A program made the translations under genes and the position numbers. This document shows positions 42,091-48,715 of a DNA stretch of 48,715 nucleotides, one piece after another. The stretch spans positions 1 through 48,715 of the forward strand of contig NZ_LZLS01000138.1 of NCBI RefSeq assembly GCF_001673365.1, read 5' to 3'. Each line of letters begins with the position of its first letter. Within the stretch, counting starts at the first letter, position 1. The notes below the pieces were generated by a model, which was not told the origin of the DNA, did no database searches, and saw nothing but the letters and a program-made list of their open reading frames with translations. This stretch comes from Mycobacterium asiaticum (lineage in GTDB: Bacteria; Actinomycetota; Actinomycetes; Mycobacteriales; Mycobacteriaceae).

Positions 42091-43257
42091 TCAGCCGTCG
42101 GGACCCGGCTGCAGCGAGTTCTCGGTCGGATCGGCGAACGCTTTCAGGTTCGCCACGCGTAGTTCCGGATCGGTGGGCGGGTCGTCGGAATCCGCGTCGG
42201 AGCTGTTCTCGCGGCGGAACATGAAAAAGAACACCACCCAGCCGATCGCCGCGATGAACAGCCAGCTGATCAGCCGGTAAATCAGCATCGCCGAGATCGC
42301 GTTGGGCAGCGCCATGCCCGACGACACCAGCCCCGGCACCAGCACGGCCTCCACCACCAGCAGCCCGCCCGGCATGAGTGGAATGGTTCCCACTGCCCGC
42401 GCGGCCGCATAGGCGACCGTCAAACCGGCGATCGAGGCGTGATCACCCGCGGCGTAGGCGGCAAACGCCAGGCAGGCCACGTCGGCAACCCAGTTGAACA
42501 GCGACCAACTGAACGCCACCCCGAGATCGCGGCGGCTCAGGCTCACCGACTCCAGTTGCATGAGGATCTCGCGCCACTTCTCCAGCCCCGTGTCGGCCGG
42601 TTTGCCGCGAAAAGAATTGACCCAGTGCAAGACCTTGCTGCCGATCCCTTCGATCAGCTCGGGCCGCGATGCCACCGCCTGCGCCAGCAGGAGCAGCGCG
42701 ACGAACCCGCCCAGGGTGAACAGCAGCGAGAACGGGTTGTTCTTCGCCCCCAGCAAGAACGCGCCGCCCAACCCGAGCACGGCCAGCCCAACCGCCTGCA
42801 GCGCACCCGACATGACCAGCTGCCACGACGCCACCACCGTCGAGGCACCCCAGATGCGTTGCTGCCGCAGCAGGAACGTCGCCGATATCACCGGCCCGCC
42901 GGGCAGCGTCGTGCTCAGGGAGTTGGCGGCGTAGAACGCCGCCTCCGAGCGCAATTGCTTGACGTGCACACCCGCGGAGCTCAGGAGCGTTCGCTGGATC
43001 TGGGCGAAGCTGTGCATCGACGCCGCCGCGGCAGCCATCGCGGCGACCAACCACCACCACTTGGCCTCGTACAAACTCATCCAGGCCTTGGCCAGTTGGT
43101 CGCGCACCAACACCAATTCGACGCCGAGCACGACCACGACGACGGCCACCACCAACCGACGCAGCCACCAGTGTTTGCCGCGGGCGGGCGCATCGCGCTT
43201 GCCGGGCCCTGTGCCCAAGCGGCCCACAAGCTTGCGGGCGGCGGCGTCGGACGACAT
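42091..43257 (-). CDS. YbhN/UPF0104-like membrane protein (Rv0204c type)
   Basis: This 388-residue multi-pass protein (about eight helices) resembles the lysylphosphatidylglycerol synthase transmembrane/YbhN family (motifs SLSTTLPGGPVISATFLLRQ and GTIPLMPGGLLVVEAVLVPG). The N-terminus is basic before the first helix (about 31-51) and the C-terminus is acidic. I chose the ATG at 43257; the frame extends to 43440, but that part would overlap the divergent AI-2E-type gene. In mycobacteria such proteins sit beside mmpL genes; the role is unknown. Confidence 0.82.
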   Translation of the reverse strand: MSSDAAARKLVGRLGTGPGKRDAPARGKHWWLRRLVVAVVVVVLGVELVLVRDQLAKAWMSLYEAKWWWLVAAMAAAAASMHSFAQIQRTLLSSAGVHVKQLRSEAAFYAANSLSTTLPGGPVISATFLLRQQRIWGASTVVASWQLVMSGALQAVGLAVLGLGGAFLLGAKNNPFSLLFTLGGFVALLLLAQAVASRPELIEGIGSKVLHWVNSFRGKPADTGLEKWREILMQLESVSLSRRDLGVAFSWSLFNWVADVACLAFAAYAAGDHASIAGLTVAYAAARAVGTIPLMPGGLLVVEAVLVPGLVSSGMALPNAISAMLIYRLISWLFIAAIGWVVFFFMFRRENSSDADSDDPPTDPELRVANLKAFADPTENSLQPGPDG

Positions 43258-43382
43258 CGCATTAGGGTAGCTGTGCCGATGGCCGCGGCATCGGTGCACG
43301 TCGCTGACGTGTCGGGGTCGTAACCTGATCGTGCCGACCGTGTTTGCGGGAGATAGCTCTGCCGCCCAGTTAGGCTTGCCGA

Positions 43383-44519
43383 ATGTCGGCAACCTTGGAC
43401 GACGATGCGGTAAGCCCTCTGGTCCGCAAGGCCGCGGCATGGTCGTGGCGGTTGTTGGTCATCGTCGGCGCCGCGGTCGCGGTGCTGTGGGTGGTCGACA
43501 AGCTCGAAGTGATTGTCGTGCCAGTGTTGCTGGCGCTGATGCTCAGCGCGTTGCTGGTTCCGGCGGTCGACTGGCTGGACAAGCGCGGCCTGCCGCGCGG
43601 CGCCGCCGTTACGGCGGTCCTGCTGGCTGGCTTCGCGATCCTGGGCGGCATCCTGGCGTTCGTCGTCACACAGTTCATGGAGGGTTTGCCGGGCCTGGTC
43701 AAGCAGGTCGAGCGCAGCATCGACTCCAGCCGTAGGTGGCTGATCGAGGGCCCGGCGCACGTGCGTCGCGAGCAGATCGACAACGCGGGCAACGCCGCCA
43801 TCGAAGCGCTGCGCAACAACCAGTCGAAGTTGACCAGCGGCGCGCTGTCCACCGCCGCCACCGTCACCGAACTGGTCACCGCGGCGGTATTGGTGCTGTT
43901 CACGCTGATTTTCTTCCTCTACGGCGGCCGCAACATCTGGCAGTACGTCCAGAAGATCTTCCCGGCCCACGTCCGCGAGCGAGTCCACAACGCCGGTCAT
44001 GCCGGATACGGCGCGCTGACCGGGTACATTCGTGCGACCTTCCTGGTCGCCCTGACCGACGCGGCCGGGGTAGGGGCCGGGTTGGCGATCATGGGCGTCC
44101 CACTCGCGCTGCCGTTGGCATCGATCGTTTTCCTCGGCGCTTTCGTGCCGCTGATCGGTGCCCTGGTTTCGGGACTGCTGGCTGTGGTGGTGGCATTGCT
44201 GGCCAAAGGCCTGCTCTATGCGCTGCTGACACTGGGTTTGCTGATCGTGGTGAACCAACTCGAGGCGCATGTGCTGCAGCCGCTGGTGATGGGTCGCGCG
44301 GTATCCATTCACCCGCTGGCGGTGGTGCTGGCCATTTCCACCGGCGGCGTGCTGGCGGGCATCGTCGGTGCGCTGCTGGCCGTCCCCACTGTCGCGTTCC
44401 TCAACAATGCGTTGCAGGTGCTGCTGGCTCCCGATCCTGAGGAAGAGGTCGAACAGCAGGAAGACAGTGACGAGGTGTCGGCGATCGTCGAGGCGAAGCC
44501 GGACAAGCCCGACGGCTAG
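43383..44519 (+). CDS. AI-2E/PerM family transporter-like protein (Rv0205 type)
   Basis: This 378-residue membrane protein has about seven or eight helices and the UPF0118 layout: two helices near the N-terminus (about 20-60), a periplasmic helical region, then a C-terminal cluster (about 215-345). Conserved family motifs are [30 protein letters not shown] and [14 protein letters not shown]. The acidic tail is cytoplasmic. It is divergent from the YbhN-like gene with 125 bases between and convergent with mmpL3. Substrate unknown. Confidence 0.86.
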   Translation: MSATLDDDAVSPLVRKAAAWSWRLLVIVGAAVAVLWVVDKLEVIVVPVLLALMLSALLVPAVDWLDKRGLPRGAAVTAVLLAGFAILGGILAFVVTQFMEGLPGLVKQVERSIDSSRRWLIEGPAHVRREQIDNAGNAAIEALRNNQSKLTSGALSTAATVTELVTAAVLVLFTLIFFLYGGRNIWQYVQKIFPAHVRERVHNAGHAGYGALTGYIRATFLVALTDAAGVGAGLAIMGVPLALPLASIVFLGAFVPLIGALVSGLLAVVVALLAKGLLYALLTLGLLIVVNQLEAHVLQPLVMGRAVSIHPLAVVLAISTGGVLAGIVGALLAVPTVAFLNNALQVLLAPDPEEEVEQQEDSDEVSAIVEAKPDKPDG

Positions 44520-44528
44520 TCCCAGCCT

Positions 44529-44564
44529 CGTCGCGAGGGTGCGTTAGAGGCGACCCTCGCGACG
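44529..44564. terminator. Bidirectional hairpin at the mmpL3 3' end
   Basis: CGTCGCGAGGGT at 44529-44540 and ACCCTCGCGACG at 44553-44564 form a perfect 12-bp stem with a 12-base loop that holds the mmpL3 stop codon (44544-44546). The right arm encodes part of the MmpL3 C-terminus. Convergent gene ends on both sides make it a terminator candidate for both strands. Confidence 0.75.
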
Positions 44565-47423
44565 CAGCAGATCCTGGGCGCTGACCCCGCCGCCGCCTCC
44601 ACGACGGCGACGTCCGGTGTCGGCGCCGTTCTCGTCCTGTATGCCGCGTGCGTTCAGCTTCTCGGTGGCCGTCTCGGAGTCGTCACCTTCGGCGCGCTGG
44701 ACCGGCAGGGCCGCCGTTTTGTCGGCCGGGTCGCCAGCCGGTTCCGGTGGACGTCGTCCGCCCGCGGCAGGCATCTTGTTGGTCTCGTCGGCAGACGGTG
44801 CCGGCGGTTTGGCGGCCGGGGCTTTCGGCGGCGGTACGCGCGTCGGCGGCTGCGTCGTTGCCTTCGACGGGTTCTTCGACGAGCCCGACCCCTTCGCGGG
44901 TGGCTTTGCCGGGATCTGGACGGGGCCGTTGCGGGTCGGTGCCGATAAACGCGTCGTCGGCGCCTCCTCCGCGTTGGGTTGGCTCCGAACCGGGTTTACC
45001 GGCGCCGGTCCCAGCTCCGGACGGGTTGGCCGGGTCAGTGCCGCCGGATGCGTCGGGTCGTGCGGAGGGCGCGGACCAGTGGGCGCACCCGCGGCCACCA
45101 GACCAGCGGTCACAGGCGGCCGTACCGTGCTCGCGGGCCGCTTACGCTCGTCGGGCAGCTGGATCTCGCCCAGTCCGATGCGATTCTGCAGGCGCCTCAT
45201 CCAGCGCGGTGCCCACCAGCAGTCGTCACCGAGGAGTTTCATCACCGACGGCACCAGGAACATTCGGACCACGGTCGCGTCCAGCAACAGCGCCGCCATC
45301 AGACCGAACGCCAGGTACTTCATCATCACCAGGTCGGAGAACACGAACGAACCGGCGACCACGGCAAGGACCAGCGCGGCAGCGGTGATCAACCGCCCGG
45401 TTGTTGCGGTACCGATCCGGATCGCTTCCTGGGTGGACATGCCGTTTTCACGCGCTTCGACCATGCGGGAGACCAGGAAGACCTCGTAGTCGGTAGCCAA
45501 GCCGTAGCCGACCGCGACGACCAGCGCGATGATCACCACCATCAACGGCGTCGGCGTGAAATTCAGCAACCCGGCGCCGTGTCCGTCGATGAATATCCAG
45601 GTCAAGATGCCCATGGTGGACCCGAGCGTCAGCACGCTCATGACCGCCGCCTTGATCGGCAACACCACCGAGCCGAACGCCAGGAACATCAACAGCATGG
45701 TTGTGCTGATCAGGACCAGCACCATCAACGGCGCCCGGTCGACCAGGCTGTGAATCGAGTCCTGCTCTAACGCCGGCGTGCCGCCGACGGATATCTCAAT
45801 GCCCTTGGGTGGCGTGATCGACCGCAGCTCCTCGAGTTTTTTCGCCGAGTCTGCCGGGTTGATCAGGCCGTTCTGCAGCACCCGCACCGACTGATCCTTC
45901 GATCCGCCCGGCGCGTGGCTACGTTCCTGCCACATATTGGCCGGGTCGTTGTCCTGCTCGATGAACCCGGTGATCGTCATGGCCTTCGCGCGGATATCGG
46001 CAACCTGCTGATCAGTGACCGGCTGGTGGTTCGTCGACTGGATCACCAGGGTCAGCGGATTGGTGCGATAGCCGGGAAAGAGCGTGTCGAAGTGCTCCTG
46101 GGACTGGCGTGCCGCGTTGTTGGGCGGTAGATACTTCTCGCTCATGCCGCCCAGCGACATGTTGCCCAGCGGGATGATCAGCAGGATCATGCCGATGATG
46201 ATCGGGATGGCGAACGCCAGCGGGCGCTTCATCACGAAGTTCGTCAGCTTGCCCCAGAAACCGGCCTCGACCTCTTCGCGGGTCTTGGTCTTCTGCAGGC
46301 GGTCGGCCAACCAGTTCAGGTAGGCCCGCGACACCTTCCAGTTACGCAGGAACGGCACCCGGAACGCGGTCCGGACACCGAGTGCGTCGACGTGCTTGCC
46401 CAGGACGCCCAGGCAGGCCGGCAGCAAGGTGATGGACAGGATCGCGGCCAACGTAACCGCGGTGATCAGCGCGTACGTCAGCGACTTGACGAAGCCCTGC
46501 GGCAACAACAACAGGCTAGCGCCGGAAGCCGCGATCAAAACCGCCGAGAACACCACCGTGCGACCAGCCGTCATCACCGTGCGGCGAACCGCGGCCTCGG
46601 TGTCATAGCCCTCGGCAATCTCTTCTCGGAACCGGCTCACGACGAATAGCCCGTAGTCCACCGCGATACCGAGACCGATCAGCGAGACGACCGGTTGGGC
46701 GAAGAAATGCACCGGTCCGAACATCGCAATCAATCGCAGGATGCCCAGCGAGCCGGCAATGCTCAGACCGCCGACCATCACGGGCAGGCAGGCCGCGACC
46801 GCACCACCGAACACCAGGAACAGCACGACGGCCACCAGCGGCAGCGCCAGCACCTCCATGCGTCGCTGGTCGGTGGCGATGGTGCCGGTCAACGCGCTGG
46901 CAATCGGTTGCAGACCGGCGAGTTGGACGGTGCCGCCGTCGAGCTTCTGCAGCGCGGGTTCGATGTCCTTGTAGTTGGTCAGGATGGTGTCGTCGTCGTC
47001 GCCCTTGAGCGGGATCGACACGAAGGTGTAGCGCTTGTCGTCGGTGGCCATGCCCTTGATCAGCGGGCTGGTGCTGTCCGGCGCGCGCAGATACCCGGCC
47101 CAGCCGAGCACCTCATCGGGGTGATCGGCGACGAATTTGTTGAGCTCGTCGGTGATCTTTTTCGACCACGCCGCGTCGGTGACGGTCTTGCCGTCCGGCG
47201 CCTTGAAAATGGCGACGACGTGACCGGTACGGTCACGGCCGTAAACCTGGTCGCCGAGAACGGACGCCTTGACTGACTGGCTGCCGTCGTCATAGAAACC
47301 ACTCTGGGTGACATGCTTGCCGAGGCTGAGCCCGAAAACGCCGCCGATCAAACAGAGAGCCACCGTGACACCAATCACGATGTACCGCAATCGGTACACA
47401 GTTCGACCCCACCAGGCGAACAC
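44544..47423 (-). CDS. mmpL3: Trehalose monomycolate transporter MmpL3
   Basis: This 959-residue RND protein is essential for export of trehalose monomycolate, the mycolic acid carrier for the outer membrane, and the target of several inhibitors. It has twelve helices in two repeats, two periplasmic porter domains and a Pro-rich cytoplasmic tail (about 750-959). The proton-relay pairs fall exactly at the known numbers: Asp256-Tyr257 (VDYGLFVVSRF) and Asp645-Tyr646 (TDYEVFLVSRM). The start MFAWWGRTVYRLRY is the family start. Presence of mmpL3 and mmpL11 about 9 kb apart, with the haem carrier between, is the usual mycobacterial arrangement. Confidence 0.97.
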   Translation of the reverse strand: MFAWWGRTVYRLRYIVIGVTVALCLIGGVFGLSLGKHVTQSGFYDDGSQSVKASVLGDQVYGRDRTGHVVAIFKAPDGKTVTDAAWSKKITDELNKFVADHPDEVLGWAGYLRAPDSTSPLIKGMATDDKRYTFVSIPLKGDDDDTILTNYKDIEPALQKLDGGTVQLAGLQPIASALTGTIATDQRRMEVLALPLVAVVLFLVFGGAVAACLPVMVGGLSIAGSLGILRLIAMFGPVHFFAQPVVSLIGLGIAVDYGLFVVSRFREEIAEGYDTEAAVRRTVMTAGRTVVFSAVLIAASGASLLLLPQGFVKSLTYALITAVTLAAILSITLLPACLGVLGKHVDALGVRTAFRVPFLRNWKVSRAYLNWLADRLQKTKTREEVEAGFWGKLTNFVMKRPLAFAIPIIIGMILLIIPLGNMSLGGMSEKYLPPNNAARQSQEHFDTLFPGYRTNPLTLVIQSTNHQPVTDQQVADIRAKAMTITGFIEQDNDPANMWQERSHAPGGSKDQSVRVLQNGLINPADSAKKLEELRSITPPKGIEISVGGTPALEQDSIHSLVDRAPLMVLVLISTTMLLMFLAFGSVVLPIKAAVMSVLTLGSTMGILTWIFIDGHGAGLLNFTPTPLMVVIIALVVAVGYGLATDYEVFLVSRMVEARENGMSTQEAIRIGTATTGRLITAAALVLAVVAGSFVFSDLVMMKYLAFGLMAALLLDATVVRMFLVPSVMKLLGDDCWWAPRWMRRLQNRIGLGEIQLPDERKRPASTVRPPVTAGLVAAGAPTGPRPPHDPTHPAALTRPTRPELGPAPVNPVRSQPNAEEAPTTRLSAPTRNGPVQIPAKPPAKGSGSSKNPSKATTQPPTRVPPPKAPAAKPPAPSADETNKMPAAGGRRPPEPAGDPADKTAALPVQRAEGDDSETATEKLNARGIQDENGADTGRRRRGGGGGVSAQDLLRREGRL

Positions 47424-47488
47424 GTAAGCTCCTTACTGGATCGCTAGCGACCCGCGCAATCCTCTTCTTTTTTCAAGCACGTCGGTCG

Positions 47489-48193
47489 TCATACACGCGA
47501 GGTCAACAGCGCGGACAGCGGCCGGAACGGCTGCAGCCAAGCTCCCTGGTCGGGTAGCGAATCGAGGCCGATCCGCGGCAGTGGCTCCCGGAAAACACCC
47601 GCGATGTCTTCCAGGTCGACGAACTCCAAGGTATCCGACGCTAGCGCCCAACTAGCGTGTTCACGAAATCCAAGCACCTGAACAGGGGTTCCAGCGCGGG
47701 CCACCTCCTCCAGCGGTTGACGGAACGCCTGGCCGTCGGCGGACGCCACCACCAGGCCCGCGAGACCCTCGCGGTGCCGCAGTTCGATGTGGTCGAGCAT
47801 GTCGCGGTCGACGTCGCTGTCCTCGTCGACCTTGGGTTTGGCGAAGACGGCAAATCCCACGTTGCGCAGCGCGTCCACCCACGGCCGGACCACTTCGGCG
47901 CTGCCGGGCGCGATGTTGGTGAAGACGGTAGCCTCGGGCTCCACTGTCACGCCCGGCCGTCCGGATGCGACCTCGGCGGTGCGAGCGAGCAGCCAGCGGC
48001 CCAGCGCGTCGAACCTGGGTCTTTCCAACCCCGTCGGCCGTCGGCCCAGGATGGATCCGAGCCCCATGTCGAGGTTCGGCGCATCCCATACCAACAGCAC
48101 GCGGTTAACCGACTTGTCGAACGTCGCCAGGCCGTCCTCGGCGAGATCGCCGGCCAACTGGCCGGTCACAGCCACGTCTTCGGTGAGGCTCAT
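47489..48193 (-). CDS. NYN-domain protein (Rv0207c type)
   Basis: This 234-residue soluble protein has an NYN (PIN-like nuclease) fold: VLLVWDAPNLDMG with Asp37 and Asn40, later DVDRDMLDHIELRHREGLAGLVV and GQAFRQPLEEVARAGTPVQVLGF (given as short starts DVDRDMLDHI and GQAFRQPLEE), with acidic residues in the usual places. NYN proteins are putative RNases. The ATG at 48193 matches the family start (MSLTEDVAVTGQLAG); the open frame to 48454 overlaps trmB. It probably follows trmB in one transcript. Confidence 0.82.
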   Translation of the reverse strand: MSLTEDVAVTGQLAGDLAEDGLATFDKSVNRVLLVWDAPNLDMGLGSILGRRPTGLERPRFDALGRWLLARTAEVASGRPGVTVEPEATVFTNIAPGSAEVVRPWVDALRNVGFAVFAKPKVDEDSDVDRDMLDHIELRHREGLAGLVVASADGQAFRQPLEEVARAGTPVQVLGFREHASWALASDTLEFVDLEDIAGVFREPLPRIGLDSLPDQGAWLQPFRPLSALLTSRV

Positions 48194-48218
48194 CCGTTCA
48201 TCTGATTCCGGTTCGGTG

Positions 48219-48653
48219 TCACTGATTCTCGTTTCCAGGCGAACCTTCTCGTTTCCAGACGAACTCGGTGACGGTGCTGCCCGCTGCTTGAGCCTTCGTT
48301 TCGTATTTGGTGATGGGACGACTGACCGAGATCGGAAGCGATTCGGAGCCGGGTTCGACGCGGACGAGTCGCGGTTCGGCTTGTTCGATTCCGCGGCCGA
48401 CCTCCGCGATGTGCTCGGCATAGCCGGGATGGTCGGTTGCAGCGTGCAACACACCTCCGGGGAGTAGCCGATCGGCGATCAGGGAAACCGTGCCTGGCTG
48501 GATAAGTCGCCGCTTGTGGTGGCGTGCCTTGGGCCACGGGTCGGGAAAGAACACCCGCACACCAGTCAACGAGGCCGGGCCGATCAGATCTCTGAGCACA
48601 TCGACGCCGTTGCCGCGGATCAGGCGGATGTTGGTGACCTGCGCGTAGATCTT
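48219..48653 (-). pseudogene. trmB: tRNA (guanine-N7-)-methyltransferase, C-terminal fragment
   Basis: TrmB places m7G46 in tRNAs using S-adenosylmethionine. The visible 145 codons hold the C-terminal half: NIRLIRGNGVDVL, the hallmark VFFPDPWPKARHHKRRL and GGVLHAATDHPGYAEHI (Thr/Asp/His substrate-binding motif). Directly upstream an in-frame TAA stands at 48654-48656, and the remaining 60 bases do not encode the expected Rossmann-fold part. The gene is therefore interrupted at the window edge, by an insertion, a deletion or an assembly junction. The only in-frame initiation would be at an internal codon such as GTG 48599. Confidence 0.8.
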
Positions 48654-48682
48654 TTAGTCGGCTTCGAGATTTTCAAGTCGGC

Positions 48683-48702
48683 CCGATGGCACAAGCCATC
48701 GG
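48683..48702. repeat. 8-bp inverted repeat at the right edge
   Basis: CCGATGGC-ACAA-GCCATCGG is a perfect inverted repeat with a four-base loop in the non-trmB sequence at the window end. It could be part of a mobile element end or a terminator; too little flanking sequence is present to tell. Confidence 0.6.
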
Positions 48703-48715
48703 ATAGCGGAATAAT

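Overview
This is a high-GC window from a Mycobacterium species. Most genes are recognisable by protein signature and by order as the M. tuberculosis Rv0169-Rv0208c segment. It is not M. tuberculosis: Rv0187-Rv0188 and Rv0193c-Rv0195 have no counterpart here, and several genes or segments are inserted. Codon use is GC-rich nearly throughout; the clear exception is about 39.8-41.3 kb. The window begins inside mce1A and ends inside a broken trmB. Rv numbers are used as synteny labels from family knowledge and were not checked by search.

Layout. (1) 1-10852: the mce1 lipid-uptake operon (mce1A partial, B, C, D, lprK/mce1E, F) and four Mce-associated membrane proteins. All ten genes overlap their neighbour by 4 bases or more. 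(2) 10859-16643, minus strand: LprO-like phosphodiester glycosidase, a YhgE/Pip-type membrane protein, pirin, an extra alpha/beta hydrolase and sigma factor SigG, with a DNA-damage-type promoter before sigG. (3) 16716-20971: monoacylglycerol lipase, DUF2786 protein, zinc metallohydrolase-like protein and GH3 beta-glucosidase. (4) 21007-23565: a copper-response cluster of mymT metallothionein and the ricR repressor, each with a TACCC-N5-GGGTA operator, with ilvD between them. (5) 23677-28657: MFS exporter, L,D-transpeptidase, a FAD oxidoreductase whose Tat leader is out of frame, and a TetR regulator with a palindromic operator. (6) 28647-37888: molybdopterin oxidoreductase, Zmp1 metalloprotease, Rv0199/Rv0200-type proteins, Rv0201c-type protein and MmpL11. 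(7) 38048-42083, accessory region: a VapBC toxin-antitoxin module with its operator, an orphan VapB-like antitoxin, the Rv0203-type haem carrier, a low-GC multi-pass membrane protein flanked by a duplicated 3' end of the haem-carrier gene, and a small secreted protein. (8) 42091-48715: YbhN-like and AI-2E-type membrane proteins, MmpL3, a NYN-domain protein and a truncated trmB.

Themes. Much of the window concerns the cell envelope: Mce lipid import, MmpL3/MmpL11 lipid export, the Rv0203-MmpL haem pathway, L,D-transpeptidase and LprO. The remainder is stress response (SigG, RicR/MymT). Hairpins that look like bidirectional terminators lie between three convergent gene pairs; two of them are built partly from coding sequence.

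The most interesting points are the complete RicR-MymT copper circuit including a 48-residue metallothionein, the low-GC membrane-protein segment bracketed by a duplicated gene tail, the frameshifted Tat oxidoreductase, and the break in trmB at the right edge.
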